From NCBI RefSeq assembly GCF_021730615.1, contig NZ_JAJLMN010000001.1, forward strand, positions 1,488,501 to 1,552,500: a DNA stretch of 64,000 nt, read 5' to 3'. Below are positions 1 through 10,600 of this stretch, piece after piece (the first letter of the stretch is position 1; every line of letters starts with the position of its first letter). This DNA is from Lichenibacterium dinghuense (GTDB lineage Bacteria > Pseudomonadota > Alphaproteobacteria > Rhizobiales > Beijerinckiaceae). A program made the translations under genes and the position numbers. The notes below the pieces were generated by a model, which was not told the DNA's origin, did not search any database, and saw only the letters and a program-made list of their open reading frames with translations.

Positions 1-1
1 G

Positions 2-1150
2 GCGCTGCGCCTGGCCGAGTCGCTGCGCAAGGTCACGGCGACGCTGGCGCGCCTCGCGCGCGTCCACCAGGACACGGTGGTGCCGAACTACACCAACGGC
101 GTCGCGGCGCAGCCCAACAGCCTCGGCCACGCCTTCCTCGGACACGTCGCCGGGCTGGAGCGCGACGCCGACCGCCTGCAGCAGTTCTACGCGCGGCTCG
201 ACCGCTCGCCGATGGGCACCGCCGTGCTCAACGGCACGAGCTGGCCGCTCGACCGCGAGCGCATGGCGCACTACCTCGGCTTCCCGGCCCTCGTCGACAA
301 CGCCTACGACGCGGCGCAGATCAGCGCGGCCGAGATGCCCGTCGAGGCCGGCGCGGTGGCGACGAGCATCGCCCTGCACTGCGGCGCCTTCGTGCAGGAC
401 GTGATGGGCCAGTACGGTGAGGCCCGCCCGTGGATCCTGCTGCAGGAAGGCGGCGGCAACACCTACGTGTCCTCCGCCATGCCGCAGAAGCGCAACCCGG
501 GCCTGCTCAACGACACGCGGGCCGAAGCCTCGCGCGTGGTGTCGCTCGGCGTCGGGCGCGTGATCGAGGAGCACAACATCCCGCCCGGCATGGCCGACGC
601 CAAGTCGGTGGCCGACAACGCCGCCGTGCTCGGGGGCGCGACGCGCATGCTCGACCTGTGGGACCGCGCGCTGAACGCGCTGGTGATCAGCCCCGACCGC
701 GCGCGCGAGGCGCTGAACAGCGACTGGACCGCCTCGGAGGAGGTGGCCGACGCCCTGATGCGGAAATACAGGCTGCCCTTCCGCGTGGGGCACCACTTCG
801 CCTCCGAGATGGTCGACTACGCGCGGGCCAGGGACATCCGCCCGAGCGACTTCCCCTACGCAGACGCGCGGCGGATCTACGGCGACACGCTGCGCGACAT
901 GAAGCTGCCCGCCGGCGAGTTGCCGCTGACCGAGGCGGAGTTCCGCGCCGCCCTCGACCCGGCCGCGATCGTCCGCGACCGCGCGACGAGCGGCGGCCCG
1001 CAGCCGGCCGAGATGGCGCGCATGCTGGGCGAGGCGGACGCGCGCGTGGCGGCCGAGGGCGCGTGGATCGCGGCGCGGCGCGGCCGGATCGACGCCTCCC
1101 TGGCCTCGCTCGACGCCGACTTCGGCCGGATGCTGCCCCCGCCGCATTGA
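2..1150 (+). CDS. Argininosuccinate-lyase-like protein (fumarase/aspartase superfamily), 5' truncated by window edge
   Basis: The reading frame is open from base 2, so the gene begins before the window and only its last roughly 382 codons are seen. It carries the superfamily active-site signature [10 protein letters not shown] (bases about 472-501), plus QPNSLGH and a [18 protein letters not shown] segment that resemble the argininosuccinate lyase branch (argininosuccinate to arginine and fumarate). The flanking genes are not arginine biosynthesis genes, so a paralogue acting on another amino-sugar or carboxylate substrate is equally possible. The superfamily is certain; the substrate is inference. 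It ends 193 bp before the glutaredoxin gene. Confidence 0.82.
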   Translation, partial: ALRLAESLRKVTATLARLARVHQDTVVPNYTNGVAAQPNSLGHAFLGHVAGLERDADRLQQFYARLDRSPMGTAVLNGTSWPLDRERMAHYLGFPALVDNAYDAAQISAAEMPVEAGAVATSIALHCGAFVQDVMGQYGEARPWILLQEGGGNTYVSSAMPQKRNPGLLNDTRAEASRVVSLGVGRVIEEHNIPPGMADAKSVADNAAVLGGATRMLDLWDRALNALVISPDRAREALNSDWTASEEVADALMRKYRLPFRVGHHFASEMVDYARARDIRPSDFPYADARRIYGDTLRDMKLPAGELPLTEAEFRAALDPAAIVRDRATSGGPQPAEMARMLGEADARVAAEGAWIAARRGRIDASLASLDADFGRMLPPPH

Positions 1151-1343
1151 GCCGGCCCGGCTTTCGCGGCATCGGGTCGGTCGCGCCCGACCGAGCCCGT
1201 GTCGCGGAAAGCCGTATGATCCGTCCCTCGATCGGCACCGGAGCGGAGCCGCGGCGGCGCCCTGGTGCGGTTTTCGACCCGCTCCTATATGCTGCGCCAA
1301 AGCGGGGCGGCCGGGCCGTGCCGCGACGCGAAAGGATCACGCC

Positions 1344-1685
1344 ATGCCGAGCGCACACGAGACGATCGACGCCGAGGTGAAGAGCAACGACGTGGTGCTC
1401 TTCATGAAGGGCACGCCGCAGTTCCCCATGTGCGGGTTCTCGGGCCAGTGCGTGCAGATCCTCGACTACCTCGGCGTGCCCTACAAGGGCGTCAACGTGC
1501 TGGAGGACGCCGAGCTGCGCCAGGGCATCAAGGAATACACCAACTGGCCGACCATCCCGCAGCTCTACGTCAAGGGCGAGTTCGTGGGCGGTTGCGACAT
1601 CGTCCGCGAGATGTTCCAGTCGGGCGAGCTCGGCACCCACCTCGGCGACGCCGGCCTGCCCGTGAAGCAGGGCGCGAACGGCTGA
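1344..1685 (+). CDS. grxD: Grx4-family monothiol glutaredoxin (CGFS type)
   Basis: 113 residues, the normal length for a single-domain CGFS glutaredoxin. The motif MCGFS lies near residue 30, followed by the WPTIPQLYV and GGCDIV glutathione-binding segments. Known family role: binding a [2Fe-2S] cluster bridged by glutathione and passing it to acceptor proteins or BolA partners in the cytosol. An ATG start with an AAAGGA-type ribosome site just upstream supports this start. In many alphaproteobacteria bolA lies immediately upstream; here the upstream neighbour is a lyase instead, so the partner must lie elsewhere. Confidence 0.95.
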   Translation: MPSAHETIDAEVKSNDVVLFMKGTPQFPMCGFSGQCVQILDYLGVPYKGVNVLEDAELRQGIKEYTNWPTIPQLYVKGEFVGGCDIVREMFQSGELGTHLGDAGLPVKQGANG

Positions 1686-1780
1686 GCCGTTCCGCGACAA
1701 ATGGCGTGCCGCCTCACCTCGACTTTCGGGGTGCGGCGCAACAGATCTGAGGTCAGCGTCCCTTCCGGCAGCCGACCTCG

Positions 1781-3136
1781 ATGACCGATCACGAACAGAA
1801 CCGATTCACCGCCCGCGCGGCCCGCTACGCCCGCGTCGGCGCCAACGTCGGCGGCGTCGCGGCCCGGATGGCGGGGACGCGGTTCTTCGGCGGCGACGGC
1901 GACGCCGCCAACGCGGCGGCGCTCACCAAGGCTCTCGGCGGCCTCAAGGGCCCGCTGATGAAGGTGGCGCAGCTCCTGTCCACCATCCCGGACGCCATTC
2001 CGCAGGAATATGCCGCCGAGCTCGCCAAGCTCCAGAACGAGGCGCCGCCGATGGGCGCCGCCTTCGTGCGCCGCCGCATGGCGGCCGAACTCGGCCTCGA
2101 CTGGCAGAACCGCTTCGGCTCCTTCGACTTCAAGCCCGCCGCCGCGGCCTCGCTGGGCCAGGTGCACCGCGCGGTCTCGCAGGCCGGCACGCCGCTCGCG
2201 TGCAAGCTGCAGTACCCCGACATGGCCTCGGCCGTGGAGGCGGACCTCAGCCAGCTCGAGGTGCTGCTCGCCATCCAGCGGCGCATGAGCCCGGCCATCG
2301 ACGCGCGCGAGGCCATCAAGGAGATCGGCGCCCGCCTGCGCGAGGAGCTGGACTACCGACGCGAAGCCAAGCACGCCGCCCTCTACGGGCTGATGCTCGA
2401 CGACGTCGATCAGGTGCGGGTGCCGAAGGTCGATTCTGAGCTGTCGACCGACCGCCTGCTCACCATGGAATGGCTCGACGGCCGCAAGCTCCTCACCTTC
2501 AAGGACGAGCCGCTGGAGGTGCGCAACCGCATCGCCGTCGCGATGTTCAAGGCCTGGTGGGTGCCCTTCAGCCATTACGGCGTGATCCACGGCGATCCTC
2601 ACCTCGGCAACTACACGGTGCGGAGCGAGGGCGACGACGAGGTGGCGGGGATCAACCTGCTCGACTACGGCTGCATCCGCATCTTCCCGCCGAAGTTCGT
2701 GGCGGGCGTGGTCGACCTCTACGAGGGCCTGCGCTCGAACGATCAGGCGCGCATCGTCCACGCCTACGAGACCTGGGGCTTCAAGAACCTCAGCCAGCCG
2801 CTGATCGACACGCTGAACATCTGGGCCGGCTTCATCTACGGGCCGATCCTCGACGACCGCGTCCGCACGGTGGCCAACGGCGTCGAGCCCGGCCAGTACG
2901 GCCGCAAGGAGGCCTTCCAGGTCCACCAGGCGCTGAAGCAGCACGGCGGCATCACCGTGCCGCGCGAGTTCGTCTTCATGGACCGCGCCGCCGTGGGCCT
3001 CGGTGCCGTGTTCCTGCACCTCAAGGCCGAGCTGAACTTCTACGCGCAGTTCAACGAGGCCATCGGCGGCTTCGACCAGCGGGTCCTGGCCGACAAGCAG
3101 GCCGCGGCGCTGAAGGAGGTCGGGCTGACGCAGTGA
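1781..3136 (+). CDS. ABC1/AarF (UbiB-like) atypical kinase family protein
   Basis: 451 residues. Family hallmarks are visible in order: a KVAQ segment near residue 61 (the ABC1 KxGQ-type motif), an alanine-rich loop AAAASLGQVH near residue 124 replacing the usual glycine-rich loop, and the catalytic HGDPHLGN near residue 270 followed by LLDYG. ABC1 proteins support coenzyme Q biosynthesis or lipid handling and hydrolyse ATP; which process this one serves is not visible here. No transmembrane helices are evident at the C terminus, unlike E. coli UbiB, so it is closer to the soluble AarF group. It is 95 bp downstream of the glutaredoxin gene. Confidence 0.88.
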   Translation: MTDHEQNRFTARAARYARVGANVGGVAARMAGTRFFGGDGDAANAAALTKALGGLKGPLMKVAQLLSTIPDAIPQEYAAELAKLQNEAPPMGAAFVRRRMAAELGLDWQNRFGSFDFKPAAAASLGQVHRAVSQAGTPLACKLQYPDMASAVEADLSQLEVLLAIQRRMSPAIDAREAIKEIGARLREELDYRREAKHAALYGLMLDDVDQVRVPKVDSELSTDRLLTMEWLDGRKLLTFKDEPLEVRNRIAVAMFKAWWVPFSHYGVIHGDPHLGNYTVRSEGDDEVAGINLLDYGCIRIFPPKFVAGVVDLYEGLRSNDQARIVHAYETWGFKNLSQPLIDTLNIWAGFIYGPILDDRVRTVANGVEPGQYGRKEAFQVHQALKQHGGITVPREFVFMDRAAVGLGAVFLHLKAELNFYAQFNEAIGGFDQRVLADKQAAALKEVGLTQ

Positions 3137-3232
3137 GGGCCTCGGCGAGCCGCCGGACCCTCATGCTTAATGGACGGTTCAGGGGCGCGCTCTAAGGATG
3201 CCCCCGTCGGCCCGTCATCCGCCGTGGAGTCC

Positions 3233-3400
3233 ATGCCGAGCCTCGTCCGTTTCCTGATCGTGATCGCGGTGCTGGCGGGGCTCGTCTACGGCGTCATGCT
3301 GGCGCTCGTCACCTTCGTCGAGCCCGTGCCCCGCCCCATGGAGCAGGCGGTGCCGGCCGCGAAGCTGAACCCCCCGAAGGCCGGGACGGCGACGCCGTGA
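3233..3400 (+). CDS. Small single-pass membrane protein upstream of xerD
   Basis: 55 residues with one hydrophobic helix ([20 protein letters not shown]) followed by a proline-rich tail. Similar small proteins occur directly upstream of xerD in other Rhizobiales; this is recalled knowledge, not a search result. The start chosen is the ATG of MPSLVRF because the upstream 21 codons of the open frame lack membrane or domain character. Its stop overlaps the xerD GTG start by four bases (GTGA), implying translational coupling. Function unknown. Confidence 0.7.
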   Translation: MPSLVRFLIVIAVLAGLVYGVMLALVTFVEPVPRPMEQAVPAAKLNPPKAGTATP

Positions 3401-4386
3401 GCGCCCCTCCCCTGCTGCAGGTCCCGGCGCCCGGGGCGCTGCGCGACCTGTTCCTCGACATGATCGCGGCCGAGCGCGGCGCCGCGAAGAACACGCTCGA
3501 CGCCTACGGGCGAGACCTCGCCGACTACCTCGCCTTCCTGGCATCCCACGCCGACCATCCGGTGCGGGCCGAGACGGGTCGGGTGCGCGACTACCTGCTG
3601 AAGCTCGACCGTGACGGGCTCAAGCCCTCGTCGGCGGCGCGCCGCCTGTCCGCGGTCCGGCAATTCCACCGCTTCCTGTTCGCGGAGGGCCACCGCGCGA
3701 CGGACCCCACCACGGTGCTGGAGGGGCCGAAGCGCGGGCGCCCGCTGCCCAAGGTGCTGAGCCCGGACGAGGTCGAGCGCCTGCTCGCGGCGACCCGCGG
3801 CGCGCTCGACGACCCCGAGGCGGAGCCGGTGGCGCGGTGGCGCTCGGCCCGCATGGGATGCCTGCTGGAATTGCTCTACGCCACGGGGCTGCGCGTGTCC
3901 GAGCTGATGGCCCTGCCCCGCTCGGCGGCCCGCGCCGCGGCCGGCAAGGTCGAGACGCTGACGGTGCGGGGCAAGGGCGGCCGCGAAAGGCTCGTGCCGC
4001 TGTCGGGCCCCGCCCGCCGCGCGATCGCGCTCTACCGCGACGCCGCCAGGGCGGCGGGCCTCGCGGCCCTGGAGTCAGGCCCCTGGCTGTTCCCGGCCGA
4101 CAGCGAGCAGGGCTTCATGACGCGCCAGGCCTTCGCGCGCGACCTCAAGGCCGTGGCAGTGGCGGCCGGCATCGCCGAGGAGCGCGTCAGCCCGCACGTG
4201 CTGCGCCACGCCTTCGCGAGCCACCTGCTGCAGAACGGCGCCGACCTGCGCGTCGTGCAGGAGCTGCTCGGCCACGCCGACATCTCCACCACGCAGATCT
4301 ACACCCACGTGCTCGACGAGCGCATGAAGGCCATGGTGCGCGACCTCCACCCCCTCAATCGCGGGGGCGAGGCCGGTCCGAAGTGA
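3397..4386 (+). CDS. xerD: Tyrosine site-specific recombinase XerD
   Basis: 329 residues. The N-terminal SAM-like core-binding domain (about residues 10-100) precedes the catalytic domain with ATGLRVSEL (first catalytic Arg near 167), [12 protein letters not shown] (His-x-x-Arg near 266) and [14 protein letters not shown] (nucleophile Tyr near 302). XerC/XerD resolve chromosome dimers at dif. The absence of phage genes nearby and the conserved upstream small membrane gene favour XerD over an integrase. The start is GTG, overlapping the upstream stop. It converges on hslU. Confidence 0.92.
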   Translation: MSAPPLLQVPAPGALRDLFLDMIAAERGAAKNTLDAYGRDLADYLAFLASHADHPVRAETGRVRDYLLKLDRDGLKPSSAARRLSAVRQFHRFLFAEGHRATDPTTVLEGPKRGRPLPKVLSPDEVERLLAATRGALDDPEAEPVARWRSARMGCLLELLYATGLRVSELMALPRSAARAAAGKVETLTVRGKGGRERLVPLSGPARRAIALYRDAARAAGLAALESGPWLFPADSEQGFMTRQAFARDLKAVAVAAGIAEERVSPHVLRHAFASHLLQNGADLRVVQELLGHADISTTQIYTHVLDERMKAMVRDLHPLNRGGEAGPK

Positions 4387-4461
4387 GGCTCCCGCGGCCC
4401 GCCCCCTCCGCATGGGAGAGGGGGACGAGCACCGTGTCCGGGCGGGCGGAGGCTCGCGCCC

Positions 4462-5772
4462 TCACAGGATGAAGCGCGACAGGTCGGCGTTCTTGGCGAG
4501 GTCGCCGACGTTCTTCTTCACGTAGTCGCGCGTGACCGTGACCTCCTGGCCCGAGCGGTCCGAGGCCGTGAAGGAGATCTCGTCGAGCACGCGCTCCATC
4601 ACGGTCTGCAGCCGCCGCGCGCCGATGTTCTCGACCGTGGAGTTCACCTCCACCGCGACCCGCGCCAGCTCGTCGATCGACTCGGGGAGGAAGTCGAGCC
4701 TCAAGCCCTCGGTCTCCATCAGCGCCACGTACTGCTTGATGATCGAGGCCTCGGTGTCGGTGAGGATGCGGCGGAAGTCCTCCTCGGTCAGCGCCTGGAG
4801 CTCCACGCGGATCGGCAGACGGCCCTGCAGCTCCGGCAGGAGGTCGGAGGGCTTCGACACGTGGAAGGCGCCGGACGCGATGAACAGGATGTGGTCGGTC
4901 TTCACCGGGCCGTGCTTGGTCGGCACCGTGGTGCCCTCGATCAGCGGCAGCAGGTCGCGCTGCACGCCCTCGCGCGAGATTCCGCCCTCTCCGCCCCGGC
5001 CGTCGCGGGCGCAGATCTTGTCGATCTCGTCCAGGAACACGATGCCGTTGTTCTCGACCTCGTGGATGGCCTGCCGCGTCACCGCCTCGGGGTCGAGCAG
5101 CTTCTCGCTCTCCTCCGCGAGCAGCGGCGCGTGGGCGTCCCGCACCGACAGGCGGCGCGGCTTGGTCGACTTGCCGCCCATCTTGCCGAAGATGTCGCCG
5201 ATCGAGATCGCGCCGACGGAGGCGCCCGGCATGTTGGGCAGCTCCATCATGGGCAGGGTCGGGCCCGGCGCCGCCACCTCGATCTCGACCTCCTTGTCGT
5301 CGAGCTCGCCGGCGCGCAGCCGCTTCCTGAAGCTGTCGCGGGTCGCGGGCGACGACTTCTCGCCCACCAGCGCGTCGAGCAGCCGCTCCTCGGCGGCCAC
5401 CTGGGCGCGGGCCTCCACGTCCTTGCGCTTCGCCTCCTTGACGAGGCCGATGCCGATCTCGACGAGGTCGCGCACGATCTGCTCGACGTCGCGGCCGACG
5501 TAGCCGACCTCGGTGAACTTGGTAGCCTCGACCTTGAGGAAGGGCGCGTTGACGAGCTTCGCCAGGCGCCGCGAGATCTCGGTCTTGCCGCAGCCGGTCG
5601 GCCCGATCATCAGGATGTTCTTGGGCAGCACCTCGTCGCGCATCGGCCCGGTGAGCTGCAGGCGGCGCCAGCGGTTGCGCAGCGCGATCGCGACGGCGCG
5701 CTTGGCGTCGTTCTGGCCGATGATGTGCCGGTCGAGCTCCGACACGATCTCGCGGGGGGAGAAGTCAGGCAT
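4462..5772 (-). CDS. hslU: ATP-dependent protease ATPase subunit HslU (ClpY)
   Basis: 436 residues, full length. Walker [10 protein letters not shown] lies near residue 55 and Walker [11 protein letters not shown] in the middle, separated by the HslU-specific I domain (about residues 110-230). The C terminus ends LSRFIL, the tail that inserts into HslV to activate it. HslU unfolds substrates and feeds them to HslV in the cytosol. It starts six bases after the hslV stop, so the two form one minus-strand operon driven by the heat-shock promoter upstream of hslV. Confidence 0.97.
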   Translation of the reverse strand: MPDFSPREIVSELDRHIIGQNDAKRAVAIALRNRWRRLQLTGPMRDEVLPKNILMIGPTGCGKTEISRRLAKLVNAPFLKVEATKFTEVGYVGRDVEQIVRDLVEIGIGLVKEAKRKDVEARAQVAAEERLLDALVGEKSSPATRDSFRKRLRAGELDDKEVEIEVAAPGPTLPMMELPNMPGASVGAISIGDIFGKMGGKSTKPRRLSVRDAHAPLLAEESEKLLDPEAVTRQAIHEVENNGIVFLDEIDKICARDGRGGEGGISREGVQRDLLPLIEGTTVPTKHGPVKTDHILFIASGAFHVSKPSDLLPELQGRLPIRVELQALTEEDFRRILTDTEASIIKQYVALMETEGLRLDFLPESIDELARVAVEVNSTVENIGARRLQTVMERVLDEISFTASDRSGQEVTVTRDYVKKNVGDLAKNADLSRFIL

Positions 5773-5778
5773 GGTCCC

Positions 5779-6348
5779 TCAGCCCCCGATCGTTTCGACG
5801 ACGAGGTTCTCGTTGGTGTAGATGCAGATCTCGGCGGCGATCCTCATGCCCTTGCGCACCACGGCCTCGGCGGAAAGGTCGGTGTCGATGAGGGCGCGGG
5901 CCGCCGCCAGCGCGTAGTTGCCGCCCGAGCCGATGGCCGCGACGGCGCCGTGCTCGGTCATCTCGGGCTCCAGCACGTCGCCGGTGCCGGTGAGGACGAG
6001 CGCGGTCTTGTCGTCGGCCACCAGCATCATGGCCTCGAGGCGGCGCAGGTAGCGGTCCGTGCGCCAGTCCTTGGCGAGCTCGACGGAGGCGCGCAGCAGC
6101 TGGCCGGGGAACTGCTCCAGCTTGGCTTCGAGCCGCTCGAACAGCGTGAAGGCGTCGGCGGTTGCCCCCGCGAAGCCGGCGATCACGGCGCCCTTGGCGA
6201 GGCGCCGCACCTTGCGGGCGGAAGCCTTCATCACGGTCTGGCCGAAGGACACCTGCCCGTCGCCGCCGATCACGGTGAGGCCGCCCTTCTTCACCATCAG
6301 GATCGTGGTGGCGTGGAAGGGCTGGCTCGGCTCGTTTCCGTGGGGCAT
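5779..6348 (-). CDS. hslV: ATP-dependent protease proteolytic subunit HslV (ClpQ)
   Basis: 189 residues from the ATG at 6348. A 13-residue propeptide precedes the TTILMV segment, so the catalytic N-terminal threonine would be Thr14 after processing. [13 protein letters not shown] and [14 protein letters not shown] are conserved HslV segments. The frame is open further upstream, but the extra residues are low-complexity and the good promoter at 6376-6402 lies within that extension, which argues for the 6348 start. First gene of the hslVU operon. Confidence 0.96.
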   Translation of the reverse strand: MPHGNEPSQPFHATTILMVKKGGLTVIGGDGQVSFGQTVMKASARKVRRLAKGAVIAGFAGATADAFTLFERLEAKLEQFPGQLLRASVELAKDWRTDRYLRRLEAMMLVADDKTALVLTGTGDVLEPEMTEHGAVAAIGSGGNYALAAARALIDTDLSAEAVVRKGMRIAAEICIYTNENLVVETIGG

Positions 6349-6375
6349 CGGGGTCTCCGGAGGGGAGCCCCGGAC

Positions 6376-6402
6376 GTATGGGCGCCGGCGAGGGCTTGCA
6401 AG
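6376..6402 (-). promoter_or_regulatory. Candidate sigma-32 (RpoH) heat-shock promoter of hslVU
   Basis: On the minus strand the sequence reads CTTGCA, 14 bases, CCCATAC. This matches the RpoH pattern CTTGAA-N13/14-CCCATNT very closely and lies about 28 bases upstream of the hslV start codon. hslVU is a classical heat-shock operon, so position and pattern agree. No transcript data are available here. Confidence 0.7.
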
Positions 6403-6427
6403 GCCGGAGCGCGCGGCCCCAAGGGAT

Positions 6428-6491
6428 CGAAGGGCCTCGGCCCTTCGCGGGGTGCGGGGCGGCGCCCCGCAGAGGTCCCGCGGCAGGACCT
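6428..6491. repeat. Cluster of three consecutive palindromes in the hslV/DUF3108 divergent intergenic region
   Basis: Three inverted repeats follow each other: CGAAGGGCC/GGCCCTTCG (6428-6447), GCGGGGC/GCCCCGC (6454-6470) and AGGTCC/GGACCT (6473-6491). All have perfect arms. They lie between two divergent genes, so they are unlikely to be terminators; a REP-like repetitive element is the likeliest reading. Confidence 0.6.
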
Positions 6492-6610
6492 CCGTGACCG
6501 ACGCGACGCCGCCCCGACCGAAAGAAGCCGCTTTGCTGGCGCAAGGTAGGTCCGTTAACCCTGTCGGCGGCGCCCGATGCGCCCTTCGCGGTCCCCGAGA
6601 TGCCCCTCCG

Positions 6611-7447
6611 ATGAAACGTCCCCTCCAGGCCCTCGCAGCCTCGGCCCTCCTGGCGCTGCCGGCCGCGGCGGCCCCCGCTCCGGCCCCGGTGGCGGAGCCC
6701 ACGCCGATCCACCTGAAATACGGCGTGGCCCTGATCGGCCTGCCCATCGGGACCGCCACGGTGGACGGCACGGTGGGCGCGAAGGACTACAAGCTGTCGG
6801 GCACCGGCAAGCTCACCGGCATCGCGGGCGTGCTGGTCGACACCAAGGGCGCCGTGACCGCGACCGGCAACCTCCACGACGGCCGCGTGGTGCCGTCGGG
6901 CTTCGCCGCCACGGCCGGGACGCCGCACTACCTGCTCACCATCCGCATGTCCGAGGACAAGAACGCGGCCACCCAGGTCGAGATCAACCCGGCCTACACG
7001 CAGACGCCGGACCGCATCCCGATCACGCCCGCCGACAAGCGCGGCATCATCGACCCGATGAGCTCCTTCATCATGCCGGTGCCGGGCACCGGCGAGCTGC
7101 TCGGGCCGGCGGCCTGCGACCGCACCCTGCCGCTGTTCGACGGCGGCGTGCGCTTCGATATCAACCTGAGCTTCAAGCGCGTGCAGCAGGTGGCGACGCC
7201 CGCCTACACGGGCCCGGTCGCGGTCTGCGGCGCGCGCTACCGGCCGATCTCGGGCTACCGGCCCGACCGGCCGGTCAACAAGTTCATGATCGACAACAAG
7301 GACATGGAGGTGTGGCTGGCGCCGGTCGGCACCACGCGCTTCGTGTACCCCCACCACCTCGCGGTGATGAGCATGATCGGCATGGTCACGATCGACGCCA
7401 CCGAGGCCGCGGTCGGCGCCCCCGCCAAGGCCGCGGCGGCGCACTGA
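6611..7447 (+). CDS. Secreted DUF3108 domain protein
   Basis: 278 residues from the ATG at 6611, chosen because it begins a clear signal peptide ([21 protein letters not shown]) and removes a non-coding-like extension that overlaps hslV on the other strand. The mature part matches the general layout of DUF3108 proteins: a beta-rich exported domain with [17 protein letters not shown] near the N terminus and two cysteines in the second half (PAACDRTL and AVCGARY) that could form a disulfide. The family is periplasmic and of unknown function. It is transcribed divergently from hslVU. Confidence 0.82.
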   Translation: MKRPLQALAASALLALPAAAAPAPAPVAEPTPIHLKYGVALIGLPIGTATVDGTVGAKDYKLSGTGKLTGIAGVLVDTKGAVTATGNLHDGRVVPSGFAATAGTPHYLLTIRMSEDKNAATQVEINPAYTQTPDRIPITPADKRGIIDPMSSFIMPVPGTGELLGPAACDRTLPLFDGGVRFDINLSFKRVQQVATPAYTGPVAVCGARYRPISGYRPDRPVNKFMIDNKDMEVWLAPVGTTRFVYPHHLAVMSMIGMVTIDATEAAVGAPAKAAAAH

Positions 7448-7487
7448 GGAAGGTCTCCCCCGCTCATCCCCGCGCGCCCGCGGCGCC

Positions 7488-7516
7488 TTGAATTACGCGG
7501 CGCGCCGGCTGACATA
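7488..7516 (+). promoter_or_regulatory. Possible housekeeping promoter of the Suv3-like helicase gene
   Basis: TTGAAT, 17 bases, GACATA, lying 105 bp upstream of the helicase ATG. Spacing is ideal and the -35 box is good, but the -10 box is only a partial match, so this is tentative. Confidence 0.33.
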
Positions 7517-7620
7517 GGGGGTGCCGGCCCCTCCGGGCCGCGCCTGCGGAGCGGGTCCCGACCTCAGGGCCGGGGCTGATCGGTCTCAGTTCATCGATCG
7601 TCGAGGCCCGTCCACCGCCG

Positions 7621-10600
7621 ATGGATCACCAGAACCGCCACGCGCCGGGCGCCCTCGCCGGAGCCCTGCGGGGCGTCCGCGACCAGGTCCGGGCCCGCAC
7701 CGTCACGGCCGTCCTCGGCCCCACCAACACCGGCAAGACCCACTTCGCCATCGAGCGCATGCTGGCGCACCCGTCGGGCATCATCGGCCTGCCGCTGCGC
7801 CTGCTCGCCCGCGAGGTCTACGGCCGCGTCGTCGAGAAGGTGGGGGCCGAGCACGTCGCGCTGATCACCGGCGAGGAGAAGATCAAGCCGCGCCACCCGC
7901 GCTACTGGATCTGCACCGTCGAGGCCATGCCGCGCGACCTCGACGCGTCCTTCGTCGCCATCGACGAGATCCAGCTCTGCCAGGACTTCGACCGCGGCCA
8001 CGTCTTCACCGACCGGCTGCTGCACAGGCGCGGCCTCGCCGAGACGTTGGTGCTCGGCGCCGGCACGATGCGGCGCATGATCGAGAAGCTGCTGCCCGGC
8101 GTCACGATCGTCGAGCGGCCGCGCCTGTCGAACCTCACCTTCGCGGGCGAGAAGAAGCTGTCGCGCCTGCCCCACCGCACCGCCATCGTGGCCTTCTCGG
8201 CCGACGAGGTCTACGCCATCGCGGAGCTCATCCGCCGCCAGCGCGGCGGCGCCGCCGTGGTGCTGGGGGCCCTGTCGCCCCGCACCCGCAACGCCCAGGT
8301 GGCGATGTACCAGAACGGCGACGTCGACTACCTCGTCGCCACCGACGCCATCGGCATGGGCCTCAACCTCGACGTCGACCACGTCGCCTTCGCGGGCGAG
8401 CGCAAGTTCGACGGCTGGCAGTACCGGCGCCTCAACGCGGCCGAGATCGGCCAGATCGCCGGCCGTGCCGGCCGCCACGTCAAGGACGGCACCTTCGGCA
8501 CCACGGGCCGCTGCCCGGGCTTCGAGGAGGAGCTGGTCCAGGCCCTGGAGGAGCACCGCTTCGACCCCGTGACCACGCTGCAGTGGCGCAACTCGGACCT
8601 CGACTTCTCGTCGGTCGGGAGCCTGCAGGCCTCGCTGGAGATCTTCCCGAACGAGCAGGGCCTGACCCGCGCGCCGCTGGCCGAGGACGTGCTGGTGCTC
8701 GACATCGCGGCGCGCGACGAGACCGTGCGCCGCGTCGCCAAGACGCGGGCCGACGTCCAGCGCCTGTGGGAGACCTGCCAGGTGCCGGACTACCGCAAGG
8801 TGTCGCCCGCGGCCCACGCCGAGTTCGTGCTCGCGCTCTACGGCTACGTTGTGCGGGCCGGCCGCATCCCGGACGTCTGGTTCGGCGCGCAGGCGTCGCT
8901 CTACGACCGCACCGAGGGCGACATCGACGCCCTGTCGGCGCGCATCGCCCAGGTCCGCACCCTCACCTACATCGCCAACCGGCCGGACTGGCTCGGCGAT
9001 CCCGAGCATTGGCAGGGCGTCACGCGTCAGATAGAGGATCGGCTGTCCGATGCCCTGCACGAGAGACTGGCCCAGCGCTTCGTCGACCGGCGGACGAGCG
9101 TGTTGATGCGGCGCCTGAGAGAGAACGCGATGTTGGAAGCGGAGATCACGGCCGGCGGCGACGTGATGGTGGAAGGCCAGCACGTCGGCCAGCTGCACGG
9201 GTTCCGGTTCACGCCCGACCCGCAGGCCGCCGGCGAGGCCGCCCGCGCACTCAACGCCGCCGCCCTGAAGGCCCTCGGCGGCGAGATCGAGGCCCGCGCC
9301 GACCGCTTCTCGGCCGCCGTGGACGACAGTTTCGCGCTCGCCAACGACGGCACCATCCGCTGGCTCGGCGACCCCGTGGCCAAGCTCGCGGCCGGCGACA
9401 AGCTCCTGGCCCCCCGCGCCCGCATCGTGGCCGACGAATACCTCACAGGCCCGGCGCTCGACACGGTGCAGCGCCGGCTCGATCTGTGGCTGGCCCAGCA
9501 CGTCAAGAAGCACCTCGGCGTGCTGTTCGAGCTCGAAGCCGGCGAGGGCCTCGACGGCATCGTGCGCGGCATCGCGTTCCAGGTCGCCGAAGCGCTCGGC
9601 GTGCTGGAGCGCTCGCGCGTCGCCGAGGAGATGAAGGGCCTCGACCAGACGGCGCGCGGCACGCTGCGCAAGCTCGGCCTGCGCTTCGGCGCCTACCACA
9701 TCTACCTGCCCGCGCTGGTGAAGCCGGCGCCGCGCGCGCTGGCGGCCCAGCTCTGGGCACTGCGCCACGGCGGCGTCGAGACCGCCAAGGGGCTCGACGA
9801 GGTGCCGCACCTCGCAGCCTCCGGCCGCACCTCCTTCGTGGCCGACCCCGAGGTGCCGAAGGGCCTCTACCGCGCCGCCGGCTTCCGCGTCTGCGGCGCC
9901 CGCGCGGTGCGGGTCGACATCCTGGAGCGGCTGGCCGACCTGATCCGCCCCGCCATCGCGTACCGCCCCGGCACCACGCCCGGCGCGCCGCCGCCCGGCA
10001 CCGCCGACGCGGACGGCTTCGTCACCACCGTGCAGATGACCTCGCTGGCCGGCTGCTCGGGCGAGGACTTCGCGTCGATCCTCAAGGCGCTCGGCTACGT
10101 GCTCGACCGCCGCCCCGGCCCCGCCATCACGGTGCCGCTGCTGCCCGCCGCGCCGGTGTCGCCCGTCGTGCCGCTGGCGCCGACCCCGGCCGCCGCCGAA
10201 CCCGCCGTCGAGGTCGAGCCCGCCCCGACCGCGGGGCAGGCCGACGCGGATCAGGCGGCCGCCGACCAGCAGGCCGACGCGGATCAGGCGGCCGCCGACC
10301 AGCAGGCCGCCGCGGGCGAGCCCGTCGAGGGTCTGCCGCCCGACGCCGAGGCCGCGCCGGTCGAGGCCGAGGAGGGCCGCGCCGAGATCCCGGTCGACGA
10401 CGGCGCGCTGATCGAGGGCACCGGCCTGTCCCGTTCCGCCGAGGTGCCGGCCGAGCCCGACGCCGTCACGGTGTCGGACGCCGAGGAGCATCCCGCCGAA
10501 CCGGCTCCGGCCGAGGCTCCGGCTTCGGAGGAGGCGGCCTCCCCCGAGGCGGTCGCGGAACCCGAGCTGGCTCCGGCTGCCGAGGCCGCGCCCTCCACCA

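Noticed and set aside
1263-1291. Promoter of the glutaredoxin gene with TATATG as -10 box
   Set aside because: The matching -35 position (TGGTGC) fits poorly, so support is too weak to list.
687-3019. Long minus-strand open frames across the lyase, glutaredoxin and AarF genes
   Set aside because: No motifs and low-complexity composition; the plus-strand genes carry all conserved residues.
4397-4424. CCCCCTCC...GGGAGAGGGGG palindrome between xerD and hslU as terminator
   Set aside because: The arms pair imperfectly and there is no T run; it may be a degenerate repeat, so it was not listed as a terminator.
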